32,552 nucleotides of DNA from Chitinophagales bacterium (GCA_019694895.1 JAIBBA010000023.1:1-32552); one strand, 5' to 3'. Counted from the first letter of the stretch, positions 1 through 7,073 are shown. Notes: a model not told the origin generated them from the sequence alone. Numbers and translations: made by a program.

Positions 1-67
1 TTTTCATATTATTTAATTTTAGTTGTTTAGTTAATAGTTTGTCAAGGGGTTCACATAGTGTTATTAT

Positions 68-250
68 CTACTTGATGTAGGCGTTTAGGCCTATTACAAC
101 AGGTTTGCCGTCAATCATTACAGTGGTTGGTTGATTGCCGTTTGTCGAGGCTACAACCGTTGTTTTCCCGCTTGCTGATGGTCTTTTTTGAATTGGTATC
201 TCAACGCAAAGTACGTCAAAACCATCTTTTTTCTTGATTTCTGCTTTCAT
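68..250 (-). CDS. Small hypothetical protein (60 aa)
   Basis: Sixty residues, ATG start, TAG stop. The protein is Lys-rich at its N-terminus and has a Thr/Val-rich middle with no motif I recognise. It is the last gene before the window edge in a run of small minus-strand genes. Upstream lie a remnant of a duplicated gene (288-327) and the first copy of a shared promoter/leader repeat, so it was probably expressed from a recombined leader. No function can be assigned; it is most likely one of the small accessory genes common in large phages. Confidence 0.5.
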   Translation of the reverse strand: MKAEIKKKDGFDVLCVEIPIQKRPSASGKTTVVASTNGNQPTTVMIDGKPVVIGLNAYIK

Positions 251-287
251 TTTAATTTATTTAGTTTAATAAATAGTTACTTAATTA

Positions 288-327
288 TTATTGAATATTA
301 CCGTAAATGTCAAATTCATATTCGTTT
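288..327 (-). pseudogene. Remnant of the 3' end of the 726-1331 gene
   Basis: This stretch repeats, with about one base changed, the last codons of the gene at 726-1331 (EYEFDIYGNIQ then TAA). Directly upstream is the same leader repeat that precedes that gene, with the body of the gene missing. The simplest reading is a duplicated gene that lost its internal part by deletion, leaving leader plus C-terminus. Confidence 0.65.
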
Positions 328-383
328 CTTTATTTGTTTAGTTAGTTATTGCCAAAATTGGCTGCAATTCACAAATAGGGTGA
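328..383 (-). promoter_or_regulatory. Leader repeat copy 1 (promoter box degraded)
   Basis: First of three near-identical blocks. It contains the inverted repeat GCCAA-AA-TTGGC at 351-362. The promoter box seen in the other copies is shortened here (minus strand CCTATTTG instead of TATATTTG), so this copy may be weak or dead, in line with the gene remnant that follows it. Confidence 0.5.
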
Positions 384-403
384 TTTTCAAATCGCCGGCA
401 AAT

Positions 404-646
404 TCATAACTCGTTATTTAATTCGTTAATAAACGAATTGAGCGCCTTCTCTGTTATGTTACTTTTCCTTTGATTTATTAGATACCTTGTTACTTCACTC
501 TTTGGCAACCGTTCTAATTTACCTAATGGATTATGAAACATACCAGTAATTAAATTAAGACCTATAATTTGATGTGTATGATACAGAGCGCCGGATTCCG
601 TAAGGTATCCTAATATACCAGCCTCATTCATATTTAGATTTTTCAT
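404..646 (-). CDS. Hypothetical protein (80 aa)
   Basis: Eighty residues with an ATG start about 40 bases downstream of the expected transcription start of leader repeat copy 2. The sequence is mixed, with a polar C-terminal helix rich in Asn, Lys and Glu and no recognisable motif. It forms its own small transcription unit between two copies of the leader repeat. Function unknown. Confidence 0.55.
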   Translation of the reverse strand: MKNLNMNEAGILGYLTESGALYHTHQIIGLNLITGMFHNPLGKLERLPKSEVTRYLINQRKSNITEKALNSFINELNNEL

Positions 647-650
647 ATTA

Positions 651-705
651 TTTTTGGTTATTTAGTTATTGCCAAAATTGGCTGCAATTTACAAATATAG
701 GGTAA
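651..705 (-). promoter_or_regulatory. Leader repeat copy 2: promoter with inverted repeat
   Basis: On the minus strand this holds TATATTTG (692-699), a match to the Bacteroidota -7 box TAnnTTTG, followed by the inverted repeat GCCAA-AA-TTGGC (671-682) in the untranslated leader of the gene at 404-646. The inverted repeat could be an operator or an RNA hairpin. No clear -33 box was seen. Confidence 0.6.
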
Positions 706-725
706 TTCCAAAACCGCGGAAAGAA

Positions 726-1331
726 TTATTGAATATTACCGTAAATGTCAAATTCATACTCGTTTATTTCTAAATGTTCCGCAACGACTTCATCAGAGGT
801 CATATTCTCATATCCAGATTCCAGCATATTATACAAATCTATACAAATATCCTTATATTTATTAATGATAAACTCTTCAAACGTGTCGTTAAATGAATAA
901 CAAAATTGGCTAAAATTATCTAAATTCTCAGCATGGGTTGAATTGAGTTCATAGCATAGTGAATGTTCGCAGGAATTCTCGTGGTAATAAAATCCTCTAT
1001 GTTTCCCCGATCCTGATAATAATACCTGGCTTTTAAGCCATTGCAGCCTCAATGGACTGACTTTTAATGTATTCCAAAATTCATTTATTAACTCTTTATT
1101 TATGCCTGAATACTCAAACATAGCGCCGTCGCCTTGTGACCAAAACCCCGAAAAGTATATTTTGTCAATATCAAAGTATTTTTTGTTATCCTCTTTGAAG
1201 TCATCAAAGATATATTCATACCAGTTATAATCCATATAATGTTCAGATTCTCGACACTTATTGATTGCCCTTTCTTTTGCCATATCTGATAGTTCGTTGA
1301 ATTTGAATAATCGTACTTCAGCAGTTCGCAT
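726..1331 (-). CDS. Conserved phage-type protein with FSGFWSQGDGA motif (201 aa)
   Basis: This 201-residue protein has an N-terminal 'LSDMAKERAINKCRE' helix, then a strand with the motif YFSGFWSQGDGA at about residues 58-70. That combination is familiar from a widespread phage and plasmid family, sometimes annotated as an antitoxin-like or stability protein, whose biochemical role I do not know. It is rich in aromatic and acidic residues. It is driven by leader repeat copy 3, and its last codons are duplicated at 288-327. Family membership is recognised from the motif; function is not established. Confidence 0.7.
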   Translation of the reverse strand: MRTAEVRLFKFNELSDMAKERAINKCRESEHYMDYNWYEYIFDDFKEDNKKYFDIDKIYFSGFWSQGDGAMFEYSGINKELINEFWNTLKVSPLRLQWLKSQVLLSGSGKHRGFYYHENSCEHSLCYELNSTHAENLDNFSQFCYSFNDTFEEFIINKYKDICIDLYNMLESGYENMTSDEVVAEHLEINEYEFDIYGNIQ

Positions 1332-1332
1332 C

Positions 1333-1392
1333 TTTATTTGTTTAGTTAGTTATTGCCAAAATTGGCTGCAATTTACAAATATAGGGTAATTT
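1333..1392 (-). promoter_or_regulatory. Leader repeat copy 3: promoter with inverted repeat
   Basis: Third copy of the block. TATATTTG on the minus strand (1376-1383) matches the Bacteroidota -7 box. The inverted repeat GCCAA-AA-TTGGC (1355-1366) lies between it and the ATG at 1331. Confidence 0.6.
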
Positions 1393-1410
1393 TCAAAGTC
1401 GTGGGTAAAA

Positions 1411-1719
1411 TTATTGAATAATATTAAACTCTTTCCTCCCATCTATATACATAGTAATATAATCACTTCCTCTAAGCATATCCCTTCCCTTCTTAGTTTG
1501 TGCCCAAATATAGGCCCTATTAACAATGCTTTTTTTATTCGTATCAATGTCATATTGGCGCTGGCTTAATAATTGGCTCAAACATTCTTTAAAACTCATA
1601 GCGCCTGTAATATACTCAATATTACCGTCACTTAAATGAACTGCAAAATTACAAATTATCGACTTTCCCATATTAGTTTTATTTAATGGCCAAAAACCGT
1701 TGACCGCGGGATGAATCAT
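1411..1719 (-). CDS. Hypothetical protein (102 aa)
   Basis: The ATG at 1719 overlaps the stop of the upstream gene by four bases (ATGA), so the two are probably translationally coupled. The protein begins with a short hydrophobic stretch, then mixed sequence with 'VHLSDGNIEYITGAMSFKE' and a basic C-terminal half containing 'TKKGRDML'. I do not recognise a family. It is the second gene of a two-gene unit. Confidence 0.55.
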   Translation of the reverse strand: MIHPAVNGFWPLNKTNMGKSIICNFAVHLSDGNIEYITGAMSFKECLSQLLSQRQYDIDTNKKSIVNRAYIWAQTKKGRDMLRGSDYITMYIDGRKEFNIIQ

Positions 1720-1937
1720 TGAATAACAATCTCCTCTACACTAACCTTATCACTATAATCAACACTAAGTATCTTAACCTTATTAAAGTTATTAGCTTGA
1801 CAGTATTGCCTGCTTGAATTAATTAGATCAGTTCGGTTAATGTAGCCCTTGCACTCAAAGATAATGTCGCTATCTTTGACTAATCTGTCAATACCTACAT
1901 TGTAAGCAATGACATACGTTTCTTTAATGGTAGCCAT
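1716..1937 (-). CDS. Hypothetical protein (73 aa)
   Basis: Short protein with an ATG start, mixed strand/helix-like sequence and no recognised motif. Its TGA stop shares four bases with the ATG of the next gene (1411-1719), which supports both being real and co-expressed. Function unknown. Confidence 0.55.
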   Translation of the reverse strand: MATIKETYVIAYNVGIDRLVKDSDIIFECKGYINRTDLINSSRQYCQANNFNKVKILSVDYSDKVSVEEIVIQ

Positions 1938-1982
1938 ATTTTATTTATTTTAAAGTTAATTAATTCAAAAAAGCAAAACCAA

Positions 1983-2177
1983 ATGGCTTCAAATCCCTCA
2001 GTATTGAACACCTACCCATTTTTACACAAATACAAGGCACGCTACATACCTACGCCTGGGGTTTGGCCCCTACAATGCGCCACAATCGACGATCGAGGCA
2101 TTGACCATGTTCGGACGTGGTTAGAAACAAAGCACCGTCAGAACGCATCTAAATGCGAAATAGGGCTATTCGACTAA
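1983..2177 (+). CDS. Possible plus-strand small protein (64 aa)
   Basis: An open frame that fills a gap of about 230 bases in which no minus-strand frame is open. It starts with ATG behind an A-rich stretch (AAGCAAAACCAA). The predicted protein has ordinary composition with a Tyr/Pro-rich first half and 'DHVRTWLETKHRQ' near the end. It would be the only plus-strand gene in the region and overlaps the 3' end of the gene at 2166-2357 by 12 bases, so it is uncertain. Confidence 0.35.
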   Translation: MASNPSVLNTYPFLHKYKARYIPTPGVWPLQCATIDDRGIDHVRTWLETKHRQNASKCEIGLFD

Positions 2178-2357
2178 AATGGCGGCATCATGTGCCGGAT
2201 AAATGTATGCTTTAGAGTACTTTTTGTAAAGTTTGATTGACATTACATTGTCAATATGTTCACAAATGGCACTAAAAGGCATTGAATTTGCCTTGTTTAT
2301 GTGGATATGGTAGCCCAACGGCATGCCGTCTATTGAGTTGCAAAATATGTATTCCAT
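2166..2357 (-). CDS. Hypothetical protein (63 aa)
   Basis: ATG start, 63 residues, with 'MPLGYHIHINKA' in the first half and a Tyr/Lys-rich second half. No family recognised. It follows the 56-aa gene at 2360-2530 with only two bases between them, so the pair is likely one operon. Confidence 0.5.
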   Translation of the reverse strand: MEYIFCNSIDGMPLGYHIHINKANSMPFSAICEHIDNVMSIKLYKKYSKAYIYPAHDAAILVE

Positions 2358-2359
2358 GT

Positions 2360-2530
2360 TTAAATATTAACGCGCTCTGAACGTGCCCATCGATACAGAC
2401 CTTCGTCGTTAAGTACCCACATACGACGTTCTGAATCGTTAATTCTGCAATCCGGTACTACTGCCCTGATGCAGCGATCTATTTCGGGCCTGTTTTCTTT
2501 GATCCACTGGGTCAAGCTTTTCTTTTTCAT
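2360..2530 (-). CDS. Short conserved phage-type protein (56 aa)
   Basis: A 56-residue frame beginning MKKKSLTQWIKENRPEID and ending in 'WVLNDEGLYRWARSERVNI'. The final motif (LNDEGLYRWARSxGV) is one I associate with a small protein common in tailed phages, of unknown function. The start is an ATG behind an A-rich leader. The gene is two bases upstream of 2166-2357. Confidence 0.65.
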   Translation of the reverse strand: MKKKSLTQWIKENRPEIDRCIRAVVPDCRINDSERRMWVLNDEGLYRWARSERVNI

Positions 2531-2665
2531 TTGTATTTATTTTGTATTTTAATAATTATACAATATACTATACTGCAATATAATACATTCACTTGCACAA
2601 GGTCAGAATAAACCCGCTATATTACAGACAGCACAAAATATTGCTCTGAATACGGCGCGGCGCGG

Positions 2666-2926
2666 CTATAAATCAGGATTGTAGAGGTGTTTGCCTGAAT
2701 CTAACTTTTCTTGGGTCTCTTTTTTCGATTCACCCAAAAATATATTCCTATATTTGCCCGTTGTTTTGGAATAATCCCAATTCCTGCCCAATGTAACTTG
2801 ACCATTATTGTCAATAAAGGCAATATTGGATGAATAACTTTGAAACATTCTGCCGTTGTCTGTCTCTATGACAAAATGATTAGGAACATCATTGCCCCTA
2901 TTAGATTGCATTTTTCTAACTTTCAT
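2666..2926 (-). CDS. Hypothetical protein (86 aa)
   Basis: An 86-residue protein with a basic N-terminus (MKVRKMQSNRG), a strand-rich middle ('HFVIETDNGRMFQSYSSNIAFID') and a Lys-rich C-terminus. The composition is that of a real, soluble beta-rich protein, but I cannot name a family. It is the first gene leftward of the 1.5-kb non-coding region. Confidence 0.55.
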   Translation of the reverse strand: MKVRKMQSNRGNDVPNHFVIETDNGRMFQSYSSNIAFIDNNGQVTLGRNWDYSKTTGKYRNIFLGESKKETQEKLDSGKHLYNPDL

Positions 2927-3074
2927 AACTATAAATTTAAGCTCATAAACCCGATGAGCGCGGGATGTTAATTAATAACTTACTTCTTACATTCGTGCCT
3001 TACACAGGCATACAGTGATAACAATATAAAGACTAACATATTCCTATTTTTTAGTTAGTTATTTAATAATTGTA

Positions 3075-3127
3075 CCCTTGCGCTGATTCGATCAGCTTGC
3101 ACATATATCACTATATTGCGGCAAGGG
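3075..3127. ncRNA. 53-nt three-way-junction fold (possible structured RNA)
   Basis: A closing stem CCCTTGC (3075-3081) / GCAAGGG (3121-3127) encloses two hairpins: GCTGAT-TCG-ATCAGC (3082-3096) and GCA-C-ATATA-TCAC-TATAT-TGC (3099-3119, one bulge). Almost every base is paired. A T-rich stretch follows on the plus strand (3128-3141), so a plus-strand transcript could end here. It is too short for a tRNA and lacks the hammerhead core. Function unknown. Confidence 0.4.
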
Positions 3128-3307
3128 CTTCTTTTATTCTTCTTAATTATAGGCTCATAAGCCGGACAATGGAAGATTGTCAATTAAAGTGGCTACCTTA
3201 ACCACTTGCTTATTATTACCTTAATTGTATTATATATAGTTGTATCTCAACCAGCTAAGCAACTTACATAGCCACTATATAGATCGTTTTCTGTTCAACT
3301 TGTTGAT

Positions 3308-3321
3308 TTGTTCACGAACAA
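3308..3321. promoter_or_regulatory. Palindrome TTGTTC-AC-GAACAA
   Basis: A perfect 6-bp inverted repeat with a 2-bp spacer in the gene-free region. The spacing and composition resemble an operator for a dimeric repressor; no partner protein can be named. Confidence 0.35.
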
Positions 3322-3943
3322 ACAAGCGCATTTTACCAACATTTCGGCATTGTGTTGCCTGCATTGTTGCCTATTTTTGCCACTGGATTGACTTACCTAC
3401 ATTATACCCACTTTTGCGCCCCGTTGTACGGTCCATGCCTCGTATCATTGTAGTAAGTCAATGCGATGTTTCAAAGAACTCATTTTCAGATCAGATTCAA
3501 CCGGCACTTACAAGGTCAAAACCTTTCTATCTTCCGATTTCCTCTTATCGCTCAATCACTTCCGATTGATGATACAAATATACATACAGCACAACCGAAT
3601 AACCGATACCCATAACTAGGTATTTTTAAAACATACTTTTTTATAATATATCAATGCACTGATACCCAACCGTTTATGTCGGCTTATGCCGCAAATCTTT
3701 TTTGCCATTTCCCAAAATTATCCCAAAATTACCCATAAGTAGTTATATCCCTCAACCCTTTGCCCTATTGGCCCGCGATCCCCTGCCTAATTCCCAAACC
3801 AAAAGCCCAAACAGCCCCCAATCCTTGTTAATATATTCTCATACATCTGTTATCTATTATATCTACTCAATTTATATACCCCGCCACTATCAACCCGGGG
3901 GATCCAAAAAACGATCCATTGCCCAGGGGGCGTGCGGGGTGTA

Positions 3944-4100
3944 TCCCGTGGACGTAGATGCGCAAGTACCGGAGGGGGACGCACAGATTGTGTGTAGTGG
4001 TTTGCTCCACGGACGGGAGTACACAAGTTGTGGAGGGTATTTGCCGCACGGACGTAGACACGCAAGTACCGGACGAGGACACAGAGTTGTGGAGGTATAC
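3944..4100. repeat. GC-rich imperfect tandem repeats
   Basis: Two copies of a block GGACGTAGAnrCGCAAGTACCGGA lie about 100 bases apart (3949-3973 and 4049-4073), each followed by a variant of ACACAGnnTTGTGnnG. A half-unit (4009-4040) lies between them. The G+C content is far above the surroundings. These could be iterons or protein-binding sites of an origin. Confidence 0.55.
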
Positions 4101-4409
4101 CCCTTATCTGGGCGCGTAAGTAATAGTTTGCGAAAAGTATCTAAAAGTGATACATTGCGCAAAAAATCTATCTTCGGGGATACGTAGCAGGGTGGTTGGG
4201 GATATATTAAGTGGGGGTAAGAAAAAGGCAGTTATATGTGTATATATTATAAATCCATCTGTAATATATAATAGTAGTTAATTACAGTCATGGTTGAGAA
4301 GGGGCTTTCGTATTTAAGGAGTATTTAATGTAGGTTGATTTTGGCATATCGGTATACAGGTAGTTGGTAATGGAGGGTTTACTACAGGGGTTGAGGTGTA
4401 TTTTATTCA

Positions 4410-4604
4410 TTACTTTATTCCGCGGATTGTGGTATCGAGACGATTGTGAAATCGAGACAATACGAAGTATCGAGACGATTCACGCACTGGCATGATTTGT
4501 GAGTAGAGTTTAGTGCCAAGTATCCTATATACCACCCAATAGGTCGATCCAAATTGAATAGTGGCTTTGTTAATATCTATAGGTGTAAGATATATCTGTT
4601 TCAT
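4410..4604 (-). CDS. Hypothetical protein (64 aa), coupled to a repeat ORF
   Basis: The ATG overlaps the TGA of the tetrapeptide-repeat ORF upstream (ATGA). It begins MKQIYLTPIDINKA and contains 'YWVVYRILGTKLYSQI', loosely like the Leu/Tyr spacing of the repeat family, then Ser-Arg-Tyr/Phe repeats (18-base period, 4431-4484). It may be a diverged member of the same family rather than an independent gene. Function unknown. Confidence 0.45.
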   Translation of the reverse strand: MKQIYLTPIDINKATIQFGSTYWVVYRILGTKLYSQIMPVRESSRYFVLSRFHNRLDTTIRGIK

Positions 4605-4753
4605 TCGCTTGTCTTTAAATCATCTCCAAGCTGCCTATAAAGCTGCCAACTAAGCTGCCAATAAAACGGACTATCAATCTGCAAATAAAGCGGCCTATCA
4701 AGCTGCCTATAAAGACGACTACTAATCCCCGAATTAAGTTCTATCTTGTCCAT
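4601..4753 (-). CDS. Tetrapeptide-repeat small protein (50 aa), copy 1
   Basis: Begins MDKIELNSGI and then runs in four-residue units of the form xQLY/xQLD (RLY RQLD RPLY LQID...), ending GDDLKTSE. At DNA level the period is 12 bases. The ATG immediately follows the TAA of the polymerase fragment (TAAATG), and the TGA overlaps the next ATG (ATGA). The regular Leu every fourth residue suggests a helical or superhelical fold; no function is known to me. Confidence 0.6.
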   Translation of the reverse strand: MDKIELNSGISSRLYRQLDRPLYLQIDSPFYWQLSWQLYRQLGDDLKTSE

Positions 4754-6190
4754 TTATTTATTCTTATACCATTTATAAAAAGCTACCTCATGTTCAGTCA
4801 TTATCCCCGCCGATACGGCAAGATCCAAGTGGCTGTCATAGTCAGGTGAACTCATTGTGTCAACATAGGGTCTATCATAATGAAATATAAAGTGATTGCG
4901 GGTAGTGTTTTCTAGGCTTTTGATATCGGCTTCACAAAGCTCCATATTGTCGTCTGGGATCAGCGATCTGCGAATATATTGCCCATAGGCTGCTCTGACT
5001 TTGGGCAGGTTAGCTACAACAGTATGTTTTATGCGTAGGGTATTGGTGAAGCCACCTGCGGTAGAGATGATGTGGTCTCTTTCTATGGAGTTGTGCTTAG
5101 GATTGGAAGAGCGGATAGCCTTATCAACAAATCGTTGGATCGTGGCTATTCGATCACTTAATATACCTGTATGTTCTAACAGTTGGACTTGGGGATATTT
5201 GGAGACTAAGGACTGAACTGACGGGGTTAGGGCTTTATCTTTGGTTAGAATAAGTTCTATGAAGTGCTTAGTGTCTCCTTTTAATTCCATTCGGTATGTG
5301 CAAGGTATCCATCCTAAACTCTTTAGCCAGCTCTTTAGCTGGATATCTGAATCGGGGTTGGGGTCTTTATATTTCTTTATGTATTTAATTTCTTCTGGGT
5401 AGTTATTAGAGTATTTGGCTGTATCGCGGTGCATTTCGGTGATGGGAATGTTGTCTTTGAAATATAGGTTCAGGAATTTCCCCGCCGGATTCGATAAATT
5501 GCCGTTCTTTAGGTACATAACTGAAGGTCTTTTTATGGAAGCGTATTCGGGTACTTTAGGCATGACCTGTTTAAGCTCGTAGTGCATTTCATCTAAATTG
5601 GATTTGAGTTTTGGGAGTATATCATATATGAACTCTAAATCTAACTTGAAGGGGTTTTTGGCTTGCATGGCTAAGCATTTCATTTTGAAGCTTAGGCGTT
5701 GTATGACATGGTGGAATGGTTTTTCGTTATAGAGTTCTTTGAAGTCAGCCATCATATTTTCGTACATAAGTATGTTTATGGTTACATCTCGTTCGCATCT
5801 ACGGATATAATCGTTGAGTGGCAGGTTTTCCCAATTGTCTATATCTATTTTTTGCATTCCTAAGAATGCTCCATGTGTGGATAAGCTATGTTTTTTCATA
5901 TCGGGGTAAAGATACCACGAAAGGGATAATGTGTCTATGAAGCGATTGCTTTTAGGGACTTTTATGTTGAGGATTTTTTCGAGGGCGGGGATATCGAATT
6001 GAATAATATTATGTCCTATGAAGGTTGCGTTCTCTTGTGTTAAGAATTTGCGCATACGATCATGATCTGTTATGGACACTGTTCGCCAAGCATTAGAGTT
6101 AGTGTCCTTAAATGCGTATGTCAGGACATGGATTATGTCGGGTGTGAGAGAGTTAAACTCTGCATCAAAAACGTATATTTTATCGGTCAT
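4754..6190 (-). CDS. N-terminal part of a T7-like family A DNA polymerase (478 aa)
   Basis: Residues 6-12 'VFDAEFN' give the exonuclease DxE motif, 'FIGHNIIQFDIPAL' (about 57-70) the second exonuclease motif, and 'YIRRCERDV' (about 128-136) the region of the third. The C-terminal part matches the palm entry of T7 polymerase: 'TAGGFTNTLRIKHTVVANLP', then 'EADIKSLENTTRNHF' (motif A with its Asp) and 'DYDSHLDLA'. The protein stops at 'FYKWYKNK', just before the fingers helix (motif B) and motif C, so it cannot polymerise alone. The missing half is not in this window. It may be supplied in trans, or the gene may have been broken by the repeat ORF that follows it. The exonuclease domain looks intact. 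Confidence 0.75.
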   Translation of the reverse strand: MTDKIYVFDAEFNSLTPDIIHVLTYAFKDTNSNAWRTVSITDHDRMRKFLTQENATFIGHNIIQFDIPALEKILNIKVPKSNRFIDTLSLSWYLYPDMKKHSLSTHGAFLGMQKIDIDNWENLPLNDYIRRCERDVTINILMYENMMADFKELYNEKPFHHVIQRLSFKMKCLAMQAKNPFKLDLEFIYDILPKLKSNLDEMHYELKQVMPKVPEYASIKRPSVMYLKNGNLSNPAGKFLNLYFKDNIPITEMHRDTAKYSNNYPEEIKYIKKYKDPNPDSDIQLKSWLKSLGWIPCTYRMELKGDTKHFIELILTKDKALTPSVQSLVSKYPQVQLLEHTGILSDRIATIQRFVDKAIRSSNPKHNSIERDHIISTAGGFTNTLRIKHTVVANLPKVRAAYGQYIRRSLIPDDNMELCEADIKSLENTTRNHFIFHYDRPYVDTMSSPDYDSHLDLAVSAGIMTEHEVAFYKWYKNK

Positions 6191-6327
6191 TTCGTAACAT
6201 TTAAATCTTCTCCAAGCTGCCTATCAAGTTTCAAACGAAACTGCCAATAAAGCTGCCAATAAAGCCGCCTAGCAAGCTGATCATAAAGCTGCCTATTAAT
6301 CCCCGAACTAAGTTCTATCTTGTCCAT
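6187..6327 (-). CDS. Tetrapeptide-repeat small protein (46 aa), copy 2
   Basis: Starts MDKIELSSGINRQLYDQL and continues in xQLY units to 'GEDLNVTK'. The TGA stop overlaps the ATG of the polymerase fragment (ATGA), so translation of the polymerase is probably coupled to this ORF. Confidence 0.6.
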   Translation of the reverse strand: MDKIELSSGINRQLYDQLARRLYWQLYWQFRLKLDRQLGEDLNVTK

Positions 6328-6340
6328 TTACACGGTAAAT

Positions 6341-6553
6341 TCATTCGCTTGTCTTTAAATCATCTCTAAGCCTCCAATAAAGCTCATCAAAAAGCTGCCA
6401 ATAAAGCGGCCTATCAAGTTTCAAACGAAGCATCCAATAAATCTGCCAATAAAGCGGCCTATCAAGGTTCAAACGAAGCCACCAATAAAGCTGCCTATAA
6501 AGCTGCTCATTAAGCTGCCTATTAATCCCCGAATTAAGTTCTATCTTGTCCAT
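6341..6553 (-). CDS. Tetrapeptide-repeat small protein (70 aa), copy 3
   Basis: The longest repeat ORF: MDKIELNSGINRQLNEQLYR, then xQLY/xRLxLD units and the shared tail 'DDLKTSE'. It lies directly upstream of copy 2. Between them only a 9-codon frame (MNLPCKWTR) bridges the gap and overlaps copy 2's ATG. The shared start and tail with copies 1 and 7 show recent duplication. Confidence 0.6.
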   Translation of the reverse strand: MDKIELNSGINRQLNEQLYRQLYWWLRLNLDRPLYWQIYWMLRLKLDRPLYWQLFDELYWRLRDDLKTSE

Positions 6554-6582
6554 TTACACCTCCAATTTCATTGATGGTAAAT

Positions 6583-6768
6583 TCATTTACTTCTTTTTCT
6601 AACCTCTTTTACTATCCGTATGAACATAATCCAAGACCACCAGCGATTCTTAAAAATTAAAAGCCTCGTGTTTTCCTCCTCACAGAAAATCCCAATACTC
6701 ATTAGTTCAATAACGCCAAAGAGATACAGAGAAGCAACGCCAAGTACAATATTTAAACAATATAGCAT
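6583..6768 (-). CDS. Small membrane protein (61 aa)
   Basis: Residues 3-28 are strongly hydrophobic (one or two membrane segments), followed by 'CEEENTRLLIFKNRWWSW' and a very basic tail 'VKEVRKRSK'. It is the first gene after a terminator and a clear TAnnTTTG promoter, so it probably starts the transcript that carries copies 3 and 2 and the polymerase fragment. The final codons overlap a 10-codon leader frame (MNLPSMKLEV) that reaches copy 3. No family recognised. Confidence 0.5.
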   Translation of the reverse strand: MLYCLNIVLGVASLYLFGVIELMSIGIFCEEENTRLLIFKNRWWSWIMFIRIVKEVRKRSK

Positions 6769-6782
6769 AAAATAATTTCAGG

Positions 6783-6790
6783 CAAATGTA
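6783..6790 (-). promoter_or_regulatory. -7 promoter box TACATTTG
   Basis: Minus strand TACATTTG matches the Bacteroidota -7 consensus TAnnTTTG. It lies about 15 bases before the ATG at 6768 and just downstream of a terminator, as expected for a new transcript. Confidence 0.55.
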
Positions 6791-6830
6791 ATACAGATTT
6801 GGAATATAAAGTGTGAATAATATGTTAAAT

Positions 6831-6876
6831 AAAAAAGCCGCCTAATCAGGTGTTAATCGGAACTCTGACTGGCGGC
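6831..6876 (-). terminator. Rho-independent terminator
   Basis: Minus strand GCCGCC(A)GTCAG...CTGATTAGGCGGC followed by TTTTTTATTT. A strong stem plus T-run closes the nrd-linked operon after the gene at 6899-7063. Confidence 0.85.
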
Positions 6877-6898
6877 TATGAAGAAAAATTTGCTTGTC

Positions 6899-7063
6899 TT
6901 AAATAGCGTTGTACATATTTTGGAATATAGAGATGTTCATGTCTCGTTCTAAATGATCATATAATGTCCAGTTAAGATAGACATCAATATTGGAACTTAC
7001 CATACTATGCATATCCCAGTATAGTTTAGAGTGGAAAGTTGGTGCGAGTCTTATTGTTTTCAT
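6899..7063 (-). CDS. Small protein, diverged repeat-family member (54 aa)
   Basis: ATG start, MKTIRLAPTFHSKLYWDMHS..., with Leu/Tyr-Trp spacing ('SKLYW', 'LNWTLYDHL') that resembles a worn copy of the tetrapeptide family. It follows the repeat ORF at 7074-7214 by ten bases and is the last gene before the terminator. Function unknown. Confidence 0.45.
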   Translation of the reverse strand: MKTIRLAPTFHSKLYWDMHSMVSSNIDVYLNWTLYDHLERDMNISIFQNMYNAI

Positions 7064-7073
7064 GTTGTGGTTT

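Larger units (their letters stand above)
2927..4409. other. Non-coding region, candidate replication origin
   Basis: About 1.5 kb with no convincing gene on either strand. It contains inverted repeats (GCTCAT/ATGAGC at 2941-2959, GGCT/AGCC at 3152-3163, GACAAT/ATTGTC at 3165-3181, AAGTGG/CCACTT at 3187-3207, TTGTTC/GAACAA at 3308-3321), a folded element at 3075-3127, direct repeats of CCCAAAATTA at 3707-3730, and G-rich repeats at 3944-4100. From about 3700 to 3890 the plus strand is strongly C-rich; from about 3900 to 4400 it is G-rich. A strand-bias switch in a gene-free, hairpin-rich region is typical of an origin, but this is inferred only. Confidence 0.4.

Noticed and set aside
1-7. Start codon of another minus-strand gene (ATG at 5-7)
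   Set aside because: Only two codons are in the window; nothing more can be said.
2980-3039. 19-aa minus-strand frame MLVFILLSLYACVRHECKK behind AGGA
   Set aside because: Could be a tiny membrane peptide, but it is too short to support without conservation.
3075-3127. tRNA gene
   Set aside because: Fifty-three bases with two hairpins; no anticodon arm of the right size and no standard T arm.
3240-3569. 109-aa plus-strand frame in the gene-free region
   Set aside because: Starts with TTG, has an odd Cys/Ile/Arg/Ser composition, no ribosome site, and lies across inverted repeats.
3702-4187. 161-aa plus-strand frame and three overlapping minus frames near 4 kb
   Set aside because: Open frames in all phases caused by the GC-rich repeats; composition is not protein-like.
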